Of a stretch of DNA of 64,000 nt, positions 26,079 through 35,732 are shown piece by piece. Positions within the stretch are counted from its first letter, which is position 1. Each line of letters begins with the position of its first letter. The DNA is from an uncultured Corynebacterium sp. Its GTDB lineage: Bacteria; Actinomycetota; Actinomycetes; Mycobacteriales; Mycobacteriaceae. The notes under the pieces were generated by a model. It was not told the DNA's origin. It made no database searches and was given only the letters and a program-made list of their open reading frames with translations. The position numbers and the translations under genes were made by a program. Where the stretch lies: the NCBI RefSeq assembly GCF_946222985.1, contig NZ_CAMIFY010000004.1, positions 1-64,000 on the forward strand, written 5' to 3'.

Positions 26079-26776
26079 GCGGCCCATCGTAGGGGCACGG
26101 CGCCGTAGCCCGCCGGGGCGACGCCCGCGGCCATGGCCAAGTCGAGGAGGCGGAGGATGTCGCGGCGGACCTTCTCGTCGCGCAGACGCGCCGCCGAGAC
26201 GGAGATGCGGATCGGGCGGCCGTCGGCGATGGCGCGGTTGACGGAGTTGCGCATCGCGCGGCGCCACCAGCGCGCCGCGCCGAATCCCTCGCCCACGGCG
26301 AGCACGCGCGTCGGGTCCGTGGCGCCGGTGACCAGGTCATGGACGCCGTGGAGGTCGGCGGCGATGCGGAAGCCCAGGTCCGGCAGGACCTCCAGGGTCC
26401 CCGGCGACATCAACCACCGCGGCGGGGCGAAGATGTCGGACTCCAGGTTCAGGGCCTTCATCTGGCGCGTCGCCGCCGTCAGGCGCAGGCGGGCCTCATG
26501 GGGATCGAGCGCCGAGAACTCGCTGCGGCGGCCCCGGTCGGACTGGTCGTAGCCGGCCATGAGGATCTCCGAGCCGTCGTCGCGCCGCCGACGCACCCAG
26601 TCGAGCACCGCGGGAGAATCGCGCAGCGACCAATCGGCGCCGAGATGCGGCGCGACCAGCAACGACGGGGAGATGCCCCGGTATTCCAGGGCGGCGATGA
26701 AACGTGCGGCGTCGAGCAGCCGGTCATCCCGGATACCCGACACCGACACCACGAGAGCGGGAGAGACGGCGGTCAT
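26075..26776 (-). CDS. DUF2334 polysaccharide-deacetylase-like protein
   Basis: 233 residues resembling the DUF2334 branch of NodB-type deacetylases. Visible strands are PALVVSVSGIRDDRLLDAAR, SPSLLVAPHLGADWSLRD, EILMAGYDQSDRGRRSEF and FAPPRWLMSPGTLEVLPDLG. The classical metal-binding H-x3-H is not obvious: where relatives have GHGxxH the sequence reads AGYDQSDRG, so catalysis is uncertain. It precedes and overlaps the peroxidase gene by four bases. The 75-bp gap back to the BluB-like gene contains nothing distinct. Confidence 0.6.
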   Translation of the reverse strand: MTAVSPALVVSVSGIRDDRLLDAARFIAALEYRGISPSLLVAPHLGADWSLRDSPAVLDWVRRRRDDGSEILMAGYDQSDRGRRSEFSALDPHEARLRLTAATRQMKALNLESDIFAPPRWLMSPGTLEVLPDLGFRIAADLHGVHDLVTGATDPTRVLAVGEGFGAARWWRRAMRNSVNRAIADGRPIRISVSAARLRDEKVRRDILRLLDLAMAAGVAPAGYGAVPLRWAA

Positions 26777-26851
26777 GCCACCATCAGAACATCAACGGAT
26801 GAATTCCCGGTGACGGGCAACCCAACGCAGGGCTAATCCCGGTCGGTTCGA

Positions 26852-27460
26852 TCAATCCCAGTGCACCACGTCATCGAGGTCGAGGCCGGTGCGCCACCCG
26901 AAGGCCTCGAGGTCGCGGACTTCGGCCAGATGGGTCACCGGCCCCAGGCACAGCCACGCGACGGGACGCACGGGGGCCTCGACGCCGATGAATTCGGCGA
27001 GGAAGTCCTCGCGGTAGAAGCTCACCCAGCCGATGCCCGCGCCTTCGGCGGTGGCGGCCAGCCACATGTTCTCGATGGCCAGGGCGACCGACATCAGGCC
27101 GGTGTCGTCGACCGTGTGGCGACCGAGGACGTTCGGTCCCCCGCGCGTGGGGTCGTAGGTGACCACGACGCCGGTGCCGGATTCCACGATGCCCTCGATG
27201 CGGATGGGGTCGAACGTCTCGCGGCGATCGTCGGAAAGCGATGCGGCGAAATCCTCGCGGCACCCCGCGACATGCTCGACGAACGCCCGCAGGCGCTCCG
27301 GGCGGCGCACCACGTGAAAATCCCACGGCTGCGACAGGCCCACCGACGGCGCTGCGTGACCGGCACCGAGGATGCGCATCAGCACATCGTCGGCGATGAC
27401 CTCGCCGCTGAACTCGCGCCGCACGTCACGACGACGGCCGATGGCCTCGTAGACGTCCAT
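26852..27460 (-). CDS. bluB: BluB-like nitroreductase-family flavoprotein
   Basis: 202-residue member of the nitroreductase fold, best matched to BluB, which fragments FMNH2 to make 5,6-dimethylbenzimidazole for cobalamin. Supporting segments are the start MDVYEAIGRRRDVRREFSGE, the AGHAAPSVGLSQPWDFHVV active-site region, and GIGWVSFYREDFLAEFIGVE followed by RPVAWLCLGPV, which is typical of BluB. The start ATG 27460 lies 14 bp after the ptrB stop, in the purC-ptrB transcription unit. No other cobalamin genes are in the window, so a plain nitroreductase cannot be excluded. Confidence 0.72.
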   Translation of the reverse strand: MDVYEAIGRRRDVRREFSGEVIADDVLMRILGAGHAAPSVGLSQPWDFHVVRRPERLRAFVEHVAGCREDFAASLSDDRRETFDPIRIEGIVESGTGVVVTYDPTRGGPNVLGRHTVDDTGLMSVALAIENMWLAATAEGAGIGWVSFYREDFLAEFIGVEAPVRPVAWLCLGPVTHLAEVRDLEAFGWRTGLDLDDVVHWD

Positions 27461-27474
27461 CCCGCGCCGACCTT

Positions 27475-29597
27475 TCAGGCCGCGCCGGCGGCCCGCAGCA
27501 GCCAGGCGTACTGGAAGGCGGTCTCGCGCCACTTGGCGTAGCGGCCGGAGACGCCGCCGTGGCCGGCGCTCATCTCGGTCTTGAGCAGGAACGGCCCCGA
27601 GCCGTCGACGCCGCCGGCGACCTCGCGCAACTTCGCGATCCACTTCGCCGGCTCGACGTAGAGCACGCGGGTGTCGTTGAGGCTGGTCACCGCGAGGATC
27701 GGCGGATACCGTTTCGCCTCGACGTTCTCGTAGGGGGCGTAGGAGGCCATGTAGTCGTAGACCTCGGGATCGTGGAACGGATCGCCCCACTCGTCCCACT
27801 CCACCACCGTCAGCGGCAGCTCGGGCATGAGCATCGACGTCAGCGGATCGACGAACGGGACGACGGCCTCGATGCCGGCGAAACGATCGCCCGCCATGTT
27901 GGCCACAGCGCCCATGAGCATCCCGCCGGCCGAACCACCGTCGGCGACCATGCGGTCGCGGGCGGTGATCCCGGCGTCGAGGAGATCGTCGGCGACGTCG
28001 ATGAAGTCGGTGAACGTGTTCTTCTTCGTCACGCCGCGTCCCTGCTCCCACCACGCGCGGCCCATCTCGCCGCCGCCGCGCACGTGCGCGATGGCGAAGA
28101 TCATGCCGCGGTCGAGCAACGACAGCCTGGCGACGGAGAAACCCGGGTCGGTCGGCGCCTCGTAGGACCCGTAGCCGTAGAGCAGCAGCGGATTCGGCGT
28201 CGTCAGATCGAGGTCCGCGCGGTGGACGAGCGACACCGGCACGCGCGCGCCGTCGCGGGCGGTGACCCAGCGGCGCGTGGCGACGTACTCCGTCGGTTCA
28301 TAGCCGCCGCGCACCGGCTGGCGTTTGAGCATCTCGCGCTCGCCCGTGGCGACGTCGAGCTGCCACACCTCCGTCGGCGTGGTGAAGGAGCCGTAGACGA
28401 AACGCAGCACCGGCGCGTCCCATTCGGCGTTGCCCGCCGACGACGCGGTGAACAGCTCCTCGGGGAAGTCGAGCTCGGAGAACTCGACACCATCCGTCTT
28501 CGCCAACGCCAGCCGCCCGATGCCGCCGGAGCGGTAGGCCAGGACGAGGTGCCCGGCGAAGCAGTCGACGCCCTCGACGCGGACGTCGTCGCGGTGGGCG
28601 ACGAGTTCGCGCAGATCGTCCACGGAGTCGAACGTGCCCGCGGCCACCGCGCCGAGCGCGAAGTTCGGGCCCGTCATGTTGTGGGTGACCATCCAGACGT
28701 CCTCGCCGTCGAGTACGGCGTGGTCGACGTCGTACTCGACGCCGCGCTCGCGCGGGCGCACGCACGTCAATTCACCGGTCGGGTCCGAGCACTCCAGGAA
28801 CCACGTCTCCGACGTGATTTTCGACCCCGCCTCGACGAACAGGTACTTCTCGCTGCGGGACGTGCCCACGCCGACCCAGTAGGACTCGTCGGGCTCATGG
28901 AAGACGCGAACGTCCTCCGACTGCGGCTTTCCGACGTCGTGGCGCCACACCGAATCCGGCCGCCACGCTTCGTCGAGGCGCTGATAGAACAGGTGCTCCG
29001 AGCCGACCCACGTGGCGCCGGCGGAGATGTCGGCGATGACGTCGTCGTAAAGCTCCCCCGTGCGCAGATCCTTGATCCGCAGGGTGTAGCGCTCGTCGCC
29101 GACGACGTCGGTGGAGTACGCCAGCAAATGGCCGTCCTCCGTCACCGACGCGGCGCCCAGGGAGAAGTAGTCGTGGCCCTCGGCGAGCTCGTTGAGGTCG
29201 AGGAGGATCTCCTCGCCCGGCACCGACTCGCCCGGCGCGGCCTCGGGGATGGCCGGCGGCGTCCAATCGTCGCCGTCGGCGCGCATGCGGCACGACAGCC
29301 CGTAGGACTTCCCCTCCAGGGTGCGGGAGTAGTACCACCAGCCGCCCGAGCGCACGGGCACCGACATGTCGGTCTCCTGCACGCGGGACTTGATCTCGCC
29401 GAAGATCGACTCGGTCAGGTCGCCGAGGTCGGCGGTCATCGCGTCGGTGTAGGCGTTCTCCGCCTCGAGGTGCGCGATGACGTCCGCGTCGGACTTGTCG
29501 CGCAACCACTCGTAGTCGTCGACGAACTCGCGCCCGTGGCGGGTGCGGACGTGCGGGCGACGCGCGGCGGCGGGAATCACGGGTCCGGTGGCCGGCA

Positions 29598-29598
<1 letters not shown>
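27475..29598 (-). CDS. ptrB: oligopeptidase B (prolyl-oligopeptidase family)
   Basis: Cytoplasmic serine peptidase cleaving oligopeptides after basic residues. 707 residues: an N-terminal part with DDYEWLRDKSDADVIAHLEA, a seven-bladed beta-propeller and a C-terminal alpha/beta-hydrolase domain. The nucleophile is in VADGGSAGGMLMGAVAN, the oxyanion/PGSYG-like region is LLYGYGSYEAPTDP, the acid lies in VTSLNDTRVLYVEPAKW and the histidine in MSAGHGGVSGRYAKW. ATG 29598 shares one base with the purC stop (TGATG), so translation is coupled to purC. Confidence 0.93.
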
Positions 29599-30491
<893 letters not shown>

Positions 30492-30514
30492 GGGGATAGA
30501 GCATAGACCCCGCG

Positions 30515-31807
30515 TCACGGGTCTTCGCCGGTCAACCCCAATCGGGCGGACAGCCACGGAATCGACTCCGCGAAGCCGGTCGACCACACCCGCCAGGTGT
30601 GGGCTCCGGGCAGTTCGGAGTAGGTGACGTCGATGCCCGCGGAGTGCGCCGCGGCGGTCAGTTCGTGCCCGGCGTCGCGGTCCTCGGAGTCGTCGAGGCC
30701 GGCGATCAAGCGGCCGGCGAGGCGGGGTTCGGCGTCGAACCGCCCGGTCTTGAGCATCTCCAGCGGATCGACGGCGGCGTAGGCCTTCGCGTCACCGCCG
30801 AAGTACTTCGCCACGGTTTGGGCGGGGTTCTCGTCGACGGGCCTCTGCTGCGGCGACATCGAAAGGAACGTCGGGTAGGTCCCCGGGTGGGACAGCGCCA
30901 TCTGCAGCGCGCAGGATCCGCCGCGGCTCAGGCCGCCGATCGCCCATTTTGCCGGGTCCTCGTCGACGTCGAAGAGCTTTGCGACGGAGGCGGGCACGTC
31001 TTTCGCCAGATACGTCATCACCTTGTCGCCGGTCGTCGGGGAGTCGACGCAGAGGGTGTCCTTGAAGGGGCTGCCGTTGGCGTCGACGGCGACGACGATC
31101 GGCGCCGAACCGCGGTGGTCGGCCGCGAAGGCGTCGAGGGACTCCCCCGCCCGCCCTTCCGCGAACCACTGCTGCGGCGAGCCGGGCACCCCGGCGACGA
31201 GGACGACGACGGGCAGCGCCGGGCGGGGGTTCGCGAAGTACGCCGGCGGCAGGTACACCTGCGCGTCGCGGGCCTCGAAGCCGCTGGCGGGGTTGTCGAG
31301 GTGGACGGAGGTGAGCACGCCGCCGTCGCGAGGGGCGCGGCGAAGCCCGGGATCGCCGAGCCGCTCGTAGGCCACCTCCTCCGGCCCGGCCAGCGGGTCG
31401 AGGGCGCCGACGGTGGGATAGAGCTGATAGGTGACGTTGGCCTGCAGCAGCGCGGCGACGACGGCGACGAGTGCGACCGGCAGCGTCCACGCCAGCTGCC
31501 GCCGTCGACCGAGCAGGGGCTTGACCACGGCGAGCAACGCCACGTGCAGCGCCACGCCGGACGCCAGGTACATCGCCGCGGGCACGGGTTCCGGGAACGG
31601 GCGCCAGGCGAGTTCGAGCATCACCCAGATGCCGCCGACGACGATCCACGCCATCGCGGCGGTGACGGCGAAGGCGCCGGTGAACCAACGGCGGGCGTCG
31701 ACGCCGGCCGGCGGGCGCGCCATGAGGAGCAGTGCCGCGAGCAACGCGGCGACGATGACGACCCGGGCGGTCGGGCCGGTCAACGAGAGATCGGGGATGA
31801 TGTTCAC
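30515..31807 (-). CDS. membrane protein with C-terminal esterase (antigen-85/EstD-like) domain
   Basis: 430 residues. The first 150 hold four predicted membrane helices (ARVVIVAALLAALLLMA, WFTGAFAVTAAMAWIVVGGIWV, AMYLASGVALHVALLAVV, LAWTLPVALVAVVAALLQ). The remainder is an extracytoplasmic alpha/beta hydrolase of the esterase D/mycolyltransferase type: QVYLPPAYFANPRPALPVVV, the serine elbow KWAIGGLSRGGSCAL and a terminal histidine in SELPGAHTWRVWS. Related four-helix esterases occur widely in mycolata. GTG 31807 lies a few bases after TAGGAA, suggesting leaderless transcription. A dispersed-motif look-alike at 30976-30986 is in coding sequence (VAKL). Confidence 0.75.
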   Translation of the reverse strand: MNIIPDLSLTGPTARVVIVAALLAALLLMARPPAGVDARRWFTGAFAVTAAMAWIVVGGIWVMLELAWRPFPEPVPAAMYLASGVALHVALLAVVKPLLGRRRQLAWTLPVALVAVVAALLQANVTYQLYPTVGALDPLAGPEEVAYERLGDPGLRRAPRDGGVLTSVHLDNPASGFEARDAQVYLPPAYFANPRPALPVVVLVAGVPGSPQQWFAEGRAGESLDAFAADHRGSAPIVVAVDANGSPFKDTLCVDSPTTGDKVMTYLAKDVPASVAKLFDVDEDPAKWAIGGLSRGGSCALQMALSHPGTYPTFLSMSPQQRPVDENPAQTVAKYFGGDAKAYAAVDPLEMLKTGRFDAEPRLAGRLIAGLDDSEDRDAGHELTAAAHSAGIDVTYSELPGAHTWRVWSTGFAESIPWLSARLGLTGEDP

Positions 31808-31921
31808 GCCGACATTCCTACGCTCGTTCGCGTCGCGCCGGTGGCCGCCCGGCGGGTGTGACCGGAGGTGATTTTTCGGCGGGGCATCGGGGAATCCGGG
31901 TGACACGGAGCCATCCAACGG

Positions 31922-31958
31922 TTAATGTCTACATTTAGTAACTCAGATCACATATAGG
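31922..31958 (+). promoter_or_regulatory. Promoter and candidate operator of the fadA-fabG4-htdX operon
   Basis: A near-perfect palindrome TTAATGT-CT-ACATTTA (31922-31937, one mismatch) lies 15 bp ahead of a TATAGG -10 box (31953-31958), placing it over the -35 region, where a repressor would block the polymerase. The stretch is conspicuously AT-rich. The cognate regulator is not in the window. The remainder of the 31808-31979 gap shows nothing else. Confidence 0.45.
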
Positions 31959-31979
31959 GATCAGGAAGGCACCAGTCAC

Positions 31980-33302
31980 ATGGCGAACCAGCCCAATCAG
32001 AATCTCCCGCGCCGCGCGGTCATCGTCGGCGGCAATCGCATCCCGTTCGTGCGCTCCAACAAGGAGTACAGCAACGCGTCGAACCAGGACATGCTCACCG
32101 CGGCCATCGACGGGCTCGTCGCCCGCCACGGCCTCGCCGGCGAGCGCCTGGGCGCCGTGGCGGCGGGCGCGGTGCTCAAGCACTCGCGCGACTTCAACCT
32201 CGTGCGCGAATGCGTCCTCGGCTCCGCCCTGGACCCGGCGACCCCGGCCCACGACATCCAGCAGGCCTGCGCCACCGGCATGGAGGCCCTGTCGTCGATC
32301 TCCAACAAGATCAAGCTCGGCCAGATCGAGGCCGGCATCGCCGGTGGCGTCGACACCACGTCCGACGCCCCGATCGCCGTCTCCGACGGCCTGCGCAAGG
32401 CCCTGCTCGAGGCCAACCGCCAGAAGACCACGACCGGCCGCCTCAAGGCGCTGGCCGCGATCCGCCCCGCCGACCTCGCCCCCGCCACCCCCGGCACCGG
32501 CGAGCCCCGCACCGGCCTGTCCATGGGCGAGCACCAGGCCCTGACCACCGCCCAGTGGGGCATCACCCGCGCCGCCCAGGACGAGCTGGCCGCCGCCTCG
32601 CACCAGAACCTGGCGCGCGCCTACGATGAGGGCTTCTTCGCCGACCTCATCACGCCGTTCAAGGGGGTCACCCGCGACACCAACCTGCGCGGCGACTCCA
32701 CCGCGGAGAAGCTCGCCAAGCTCAAGCCGGTCTTCGGCCGCGGCCTGGAGACCGAGCCGACCATGACCGCCGGCAACTCCACCCCGCTGACCGACGGCGC
32801 CTCCGCCGTCCTGGTCTCCTCCGAGGAATGGGCCGCCGAGCGCGGCCTGCCGGTGCTCGCCGACGTCGTCGACTCCGAGACCGCCGCCGTCGACTTCGTC
32901 CACGGCAACGAGGGCCTGCTCATGGCCCCGGTCTACGCCACCCCGCGCCTGCTGGCGCGCCAGGGCCTGTCCTTCGACGACTTCGACTTCTTCGAGATCC
33001 ACGAGGCCTTCGCCGGCACCGTGCTGTCCACCCTGAAGGCCTGGGAGGACGAGGACTACTGCCGCGAGAACCTCGGCCTCGACGGCGCGCTGGGCTCGGT
33101 CCCGCGCGAGAAGCTCAACGTCAACGGCTCCTCCCTGGCCTGCGGCCACCCCTTCGCCGCCACCGGCGGACGCATCGCCGCCTCGCTGGCGAAGATGCTG
33201 CGCGCCAAGGCCGACGAGACCGGCCAGGTCGCGCGCGGCCTCATCTCCGTCTGCGCCGCAGGCGGCCAGGGCGTCGTCGCCATCCTCGAGGCCCGTCCGT
33301 AA
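31980..33302 (+). CDS. acetyl-CoA C-acyltransferase (thiolase, FadA2-like)
   Basis: Thiolase of about 440 residues, acting in acyl-CoA beta-oxidation or acetoacetyl-CoA turnover. The acyl-accepting cysteine is in IQQACATGMEALSSISNKI, the GHP histidine in LACGHPFAATGGRIAASLA and the C-terminal cysteine in SVCAAGGQGVVAILE; FFEIHEAFAGTVLSTL is the NEAF-equivalent region with HEAF. ATG 31980 follows AGGAAGG by ten bases. It leads a three-gene operon with fabG4 and htdX, the content of the mycobacterial Rv0241c-Rv0243 locus, though there the genes are not all on the same strand. Confidence 0.9.
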   Translation: MANQPNQNLPRRAVIVGGNRIPFVRSNKEYSNASNQDMLTAAIDGLVARHGLAGERLGAVAAGAVLKHSRDFNLVRECVLGSALDPATPAHDIQQACATGMEALSSISNKIKLGQIEAGIAGGVDTTSDAPIAVSDGLRKALLEANRQKTTTGRLKALAAIRPADLAPATPGTGEPRTGLSMGEHQALTTAQWGITRAAQDELAAASHQNLARAYDEGFFADLITPFKGVTRDTNLRGDSTAEKLAKLKPVFGRGLETEPTMTAGNSTPLTDGASAVLVSSEEWAAERGLPVLADVVDSETAAVDFVHGNEGLLMAPVYATPRLLARQGLSFDDFDFFEIHEAFAGTVLSTLKAWEDEDYCRENLGLDGALGSVPREKLNVNGSSLACGHPFAATGGRIAASLAKMLRAKADETGQVARGLISVCAAGGQGVVAILEARP

Positions 33303-33333
33303 CACCGCTAGAAACCAACAAGGAGCATCTGAC

Positions 33334-34698
33334 ATGGCAGACAAGTACCAGGATCTGGTCAACGGCGGTCCGCTCACGGGCGTCGCCAAGCAACTCGGTC
33401 TTCCCCAGCCCCCGCACCTGCGCCGCCACAAGCCCGGCGACCCGCTTCTGAAGAACGACAAGGTGCTCGTCACCGGTTCCGGCGCGGACGCCGACGCCGT
33501 CGCGAAGCAGCTCGGCGACTGGGAGCTCAACGTCCGTCGCGACCAGGCCGGCGACGACAAGGTCGGCGCCATCGTGGTCGTCGTCACCGAGGCGTCCCGC
33601 CCCAAGGAGCTGCAGGAGCCCGTCCTCAACGCGGCGAAGCACCTGCGCAAGCTCGACAAGGGCGGCCGTTTCATCGTCATCTCCCGCGCCAAGGCGGAAG
33701 CCGGCAAGGGCACCGGCTCGGCAGAAGACGTCGCCGTCAACGCCGCCCGCGGCGGTGCCGAGGGCCTGGTGCGCTCGATGGGCCACGAGGTCCGCGGCGG
33801 CTCCACCGCCAACGGCATCCTCGTCCACGACGGCGTCGACGTCACCGCCCCGTCGGTCGTCGCGTCGCTGCACTTCTTCCTGTCCGGACGCTCGGCGTTC
33901 GTCGACGGCCAGTTCCTCACCGTCTCCTCCGACGCCGGCGAGATCCCCGCCGACTGGGACAAGCCGCTGGCCGGCAAGGTCGCCGCGATCACCGGTTCCG
34001 CCCGCGGCATCGGCGCGGCCATCGCCCGCCAGATGAAGGCCGACGGCGCCGACGTCATCGTCATCGACGTGCCCCCGGCCGGCGACGCCCTGGCGAAGGT
34101 GGCCAACGAGCTCGGCGGCCTGGCCCTGCAGCTCGACATCACCTCCGAAGACGCCGGCAACCGCATCGCCGACGCCGCCAAGCAGCGCTTCGGCAAGCTC
34201 GACATCGTCGTGCACAACGCCGGCATCACCCGCGACAAGATGCTGGCGAACATGGACGAGGCCAAGTGGGGCTCGGTCATCGCCGTCAACATCGAGGCGC
34301 AGCTGACCATGAACGAGCAGCTCCTGGCGCACGAGGCGTTCGCGAACTCGCCGCGCATCGCCAGCATGTCGTCGACCTCCGGCATCGCCGGCAACCGCGG
34401 CCAGACCAATTACGCCACCTCCAAGGCCGGTGTGATCGGCATGGTCGAGGCCACCGCCGAGCGCGTCGCGGCCATGGGCGGCAACATCAACGCCGTCGCC
34501 CCGGGCTTCATCGAGACCGACATGACCGCCTCGATCCCGTTCGTCAACCGCCAGGTCGCCCGCCGCGTCAACTCGCTGCAGCAGGGCGGTCAGCCGGGCG
34601 ACGTCGCCCAGGCGATCTCCTTCCTGGTGTCCGATCGTGCGCTGGGCGTCAACGGCGAGGTTCTGCGCGTGTGCGGCCAGAACATCGTGGGCCAGTAG
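33334..34698 (+). CDS. fabG4: high-molecular-weight 3-oxoacyl-(ACP/CoA) reductase FabG4
   Basis: NADH-type ketoacyl reductase of 454 residues with two domains: an N-terminal flavodoxin-like region of about 200 residues unique to HMW FabG proteins (KVLVTGSGADADAVAKQL, then LVRSMGHEVRGGSTANGI), and a C-terminal SDR domain. The latter has AAITGSARGIGAAIARQM for cofactor, HNAGITRDKML, and the Ser-Tyr-Lys triad in MSSTSGIAGNRGQTNYATSK. The tail LGVNGEVLRVCGQNIVGQ is typical. Ribosome-binding site AAGGAG precedes the ATG, 31 bp after the thiolase. Confidence 0.92.
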   Translation: MADKYQDLVNGGPLTGVAKQLGLPQPPHLRRHKPGDPLLKNDKVLVTGSGADADAVAKQLGDWELNVRRDQAGDDKVGAIVVVVTEASRPKELQEPVLNAAKHLRKLDKGGRFIVISRAKAEAGKGTGSAEDVAVNAARGGAEGLVRSMGHEVRGGSTANGILVHDGVDVTAPSVVASLHFFLSGRSAFVDGQFLTVSSDAGEIPADWDKPLAGKVAAITGSARGIGAAIARQMKADGADVIVIDVPPAGDALAKVANELGGLALQLDITSEDAGNRIADAAKQRFGKLDIVVHNAGITRDKMLANMDEAKWGSVIAVNIEAQLTMNEQLLAHEAFANSPRIASMSSTSGIAGNRGQTNYATSKAGVIGMVEATAERVAAMGGNINAVAPGFIETDMTASIPFVNRQVARRVNSLQQGGQPGDVAQAISFLVSDRALGVNGEVLRVCGQNIVGQ

Positions 34699-34708
34699 GG
34701 GGCGCGGA

Positions 34709-35638
34709 ATGACTGATCCCAACGCATCCGTGCCCGCCAAGAAGCTGGATTCCATCCCGTCGCTGGTGCCGCTGTACGCCAAGGCCGCGACGGGCGGCAA
34801 GCGCACCAACCGCACGTCGAACCTGAAGACCCCGGCCCTGACGGTCACCGGAGTCGAGGTCTCGGCGTCGCGCGACGAGGATTTCCGCCGCGTCGTCGGC
34901 GCCCCGGCGGTCGATCACGTCGCCGGCAGCGCCTTCTTCGGCCACGTCCACGCACTGATCATGCCGCTGCAGATGGAGCTCATGGCCGCGGATGATTTCC
35001 CGCTGCCCATGATGGGTCTCATCCACACGTCCAACACGTACCGCCAGCTCGCGCCGGTTCCGGTGGACTCGAAGGTCGACGTGGAGGTCCGGGTCGCCGG
35101 GTTCCGCGCCCACCGTTCGGGCACGGAGATCGTGCACGAGGCGACCGTGTCGCAGGGCGGCACCGTCCTGGTCGAGGAAACCTCGGTCTACCTGGCCAAG
35201 GGCAAGAAGCTCGACGACGTCGAGCCCCTCGACGAGGCGGCCGGTTCGTCGAAGCGACCGCAGTTCAAGGTGCCGCGCCCGACGGCGCAGTGGCGCATCC
35301 CCGGTTCCATCGGCCGCACGTGGGCGAAGGTTTCGGGCGACTGGAACCCGATCCACGTCACCGGCCTGACGGCGAAGGCGCTGGGCATGCCCGGCGTCGT
35401 GGCCCACGGCATGTACACCGCCTCGCGTGCGCTGGCGGAGTCCGATGTCCCGGGCGGCGCCCCGTTCGAGTTCCACATCGAGTTCGCGGCGCCGGTCATC
35501 GTGCCGGCGACGGTGATGGTCGCCATCACCCGCGCCGGCGAGGTCGTCGACGGCGAGGCCCGCGGCGGCACCGACATCGTGGCGTGGGACCGCAAGAAGA
35601 AGCGCCCGCACTTCACGGGCTCGGTCCGCGACGTGTAG
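34709..35638 (+). CDS. htdX: MaoC-type 3-hydroxyacyl dehydratase HtdX-like
   Basis: 309-residue double-hotdog hydratase/dehydratase that interconverts 3-hydroxyacyl and trans-2-enoyl thioesters. The catalytic hydratase-2 motif is in the second half: VSGDWNPIHVTGLTAKALG with the conserved Asp and His, followed by PGVVAHGMYTASRALAE. The first half has the structural hotdog without that motif (VDHVAGSAFFGHVHALIM). ATG 34709 is 10 bp after fabG4. The three operon members give thiolase, reductase and dehydratase steps acting on the same acyl chain, usable for synthesis or breakdown. Confidence 0.88.
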   Translation: MTDPNASVPAKKLDSIPSLVPLYAKAATGGKRTNRTSNLKTPALTVTGVEVSASRDEDFRRVVGAPAVDHVAGSAFFGHVHALIMPLQMELMAADDFPLPMMGLIHTSNTYRQLAPVPVDSKVDVEVRVAGFRAHRSGTEIVHEATVSQGGTVLVEETSVYLAKGKKLDDVEPLDEAAGSSKRPQFKVPRPTAQWRIPGSIGRTWAKVSGDWNPIHVTGLTAKALGMPGVVAHGMYTASRALAESDVPGGAPFEFHIEFAAPVIVPATVMVAITRAGEVVDGEARGGTDIVAWDRKKKRPHFTGSVRDV

Positions 35639-35676
35639 TTCCCGCCGTCCGGCGATGTCGGACGGCACGTGAACGA

Positions 35677-35714
35677 GAAGAAGGGGCACCCGGTTTTCCG
35701 GGTGCCCCTTCTTC
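35677..35714. terminator. Bidirectional terminator after htdX
   Basis: Perfect 17-bp stem (35677-35693 with 35698-35714) around a TTTT loop; the arms end in GAAGAA/TTCTTC, so both strands have pyrimidine-rich exits. Separates htdX from the convergent AlkZ-like gene. Confidence 0.9.
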
Positions 35715-35732
35715 GTCATCGGTGGGCTTCGG

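Noticed and set aside
29041..29060. CGTCGTAAAGC in ptrB, and CTTTACGACG at 39830 in the PucR-like gene, as members of the dispersed motif
   Set aside because: Both are explained by codons (LYDD and LYDV) inside well-conserved protein segments, so they do not count as intergenic copies.
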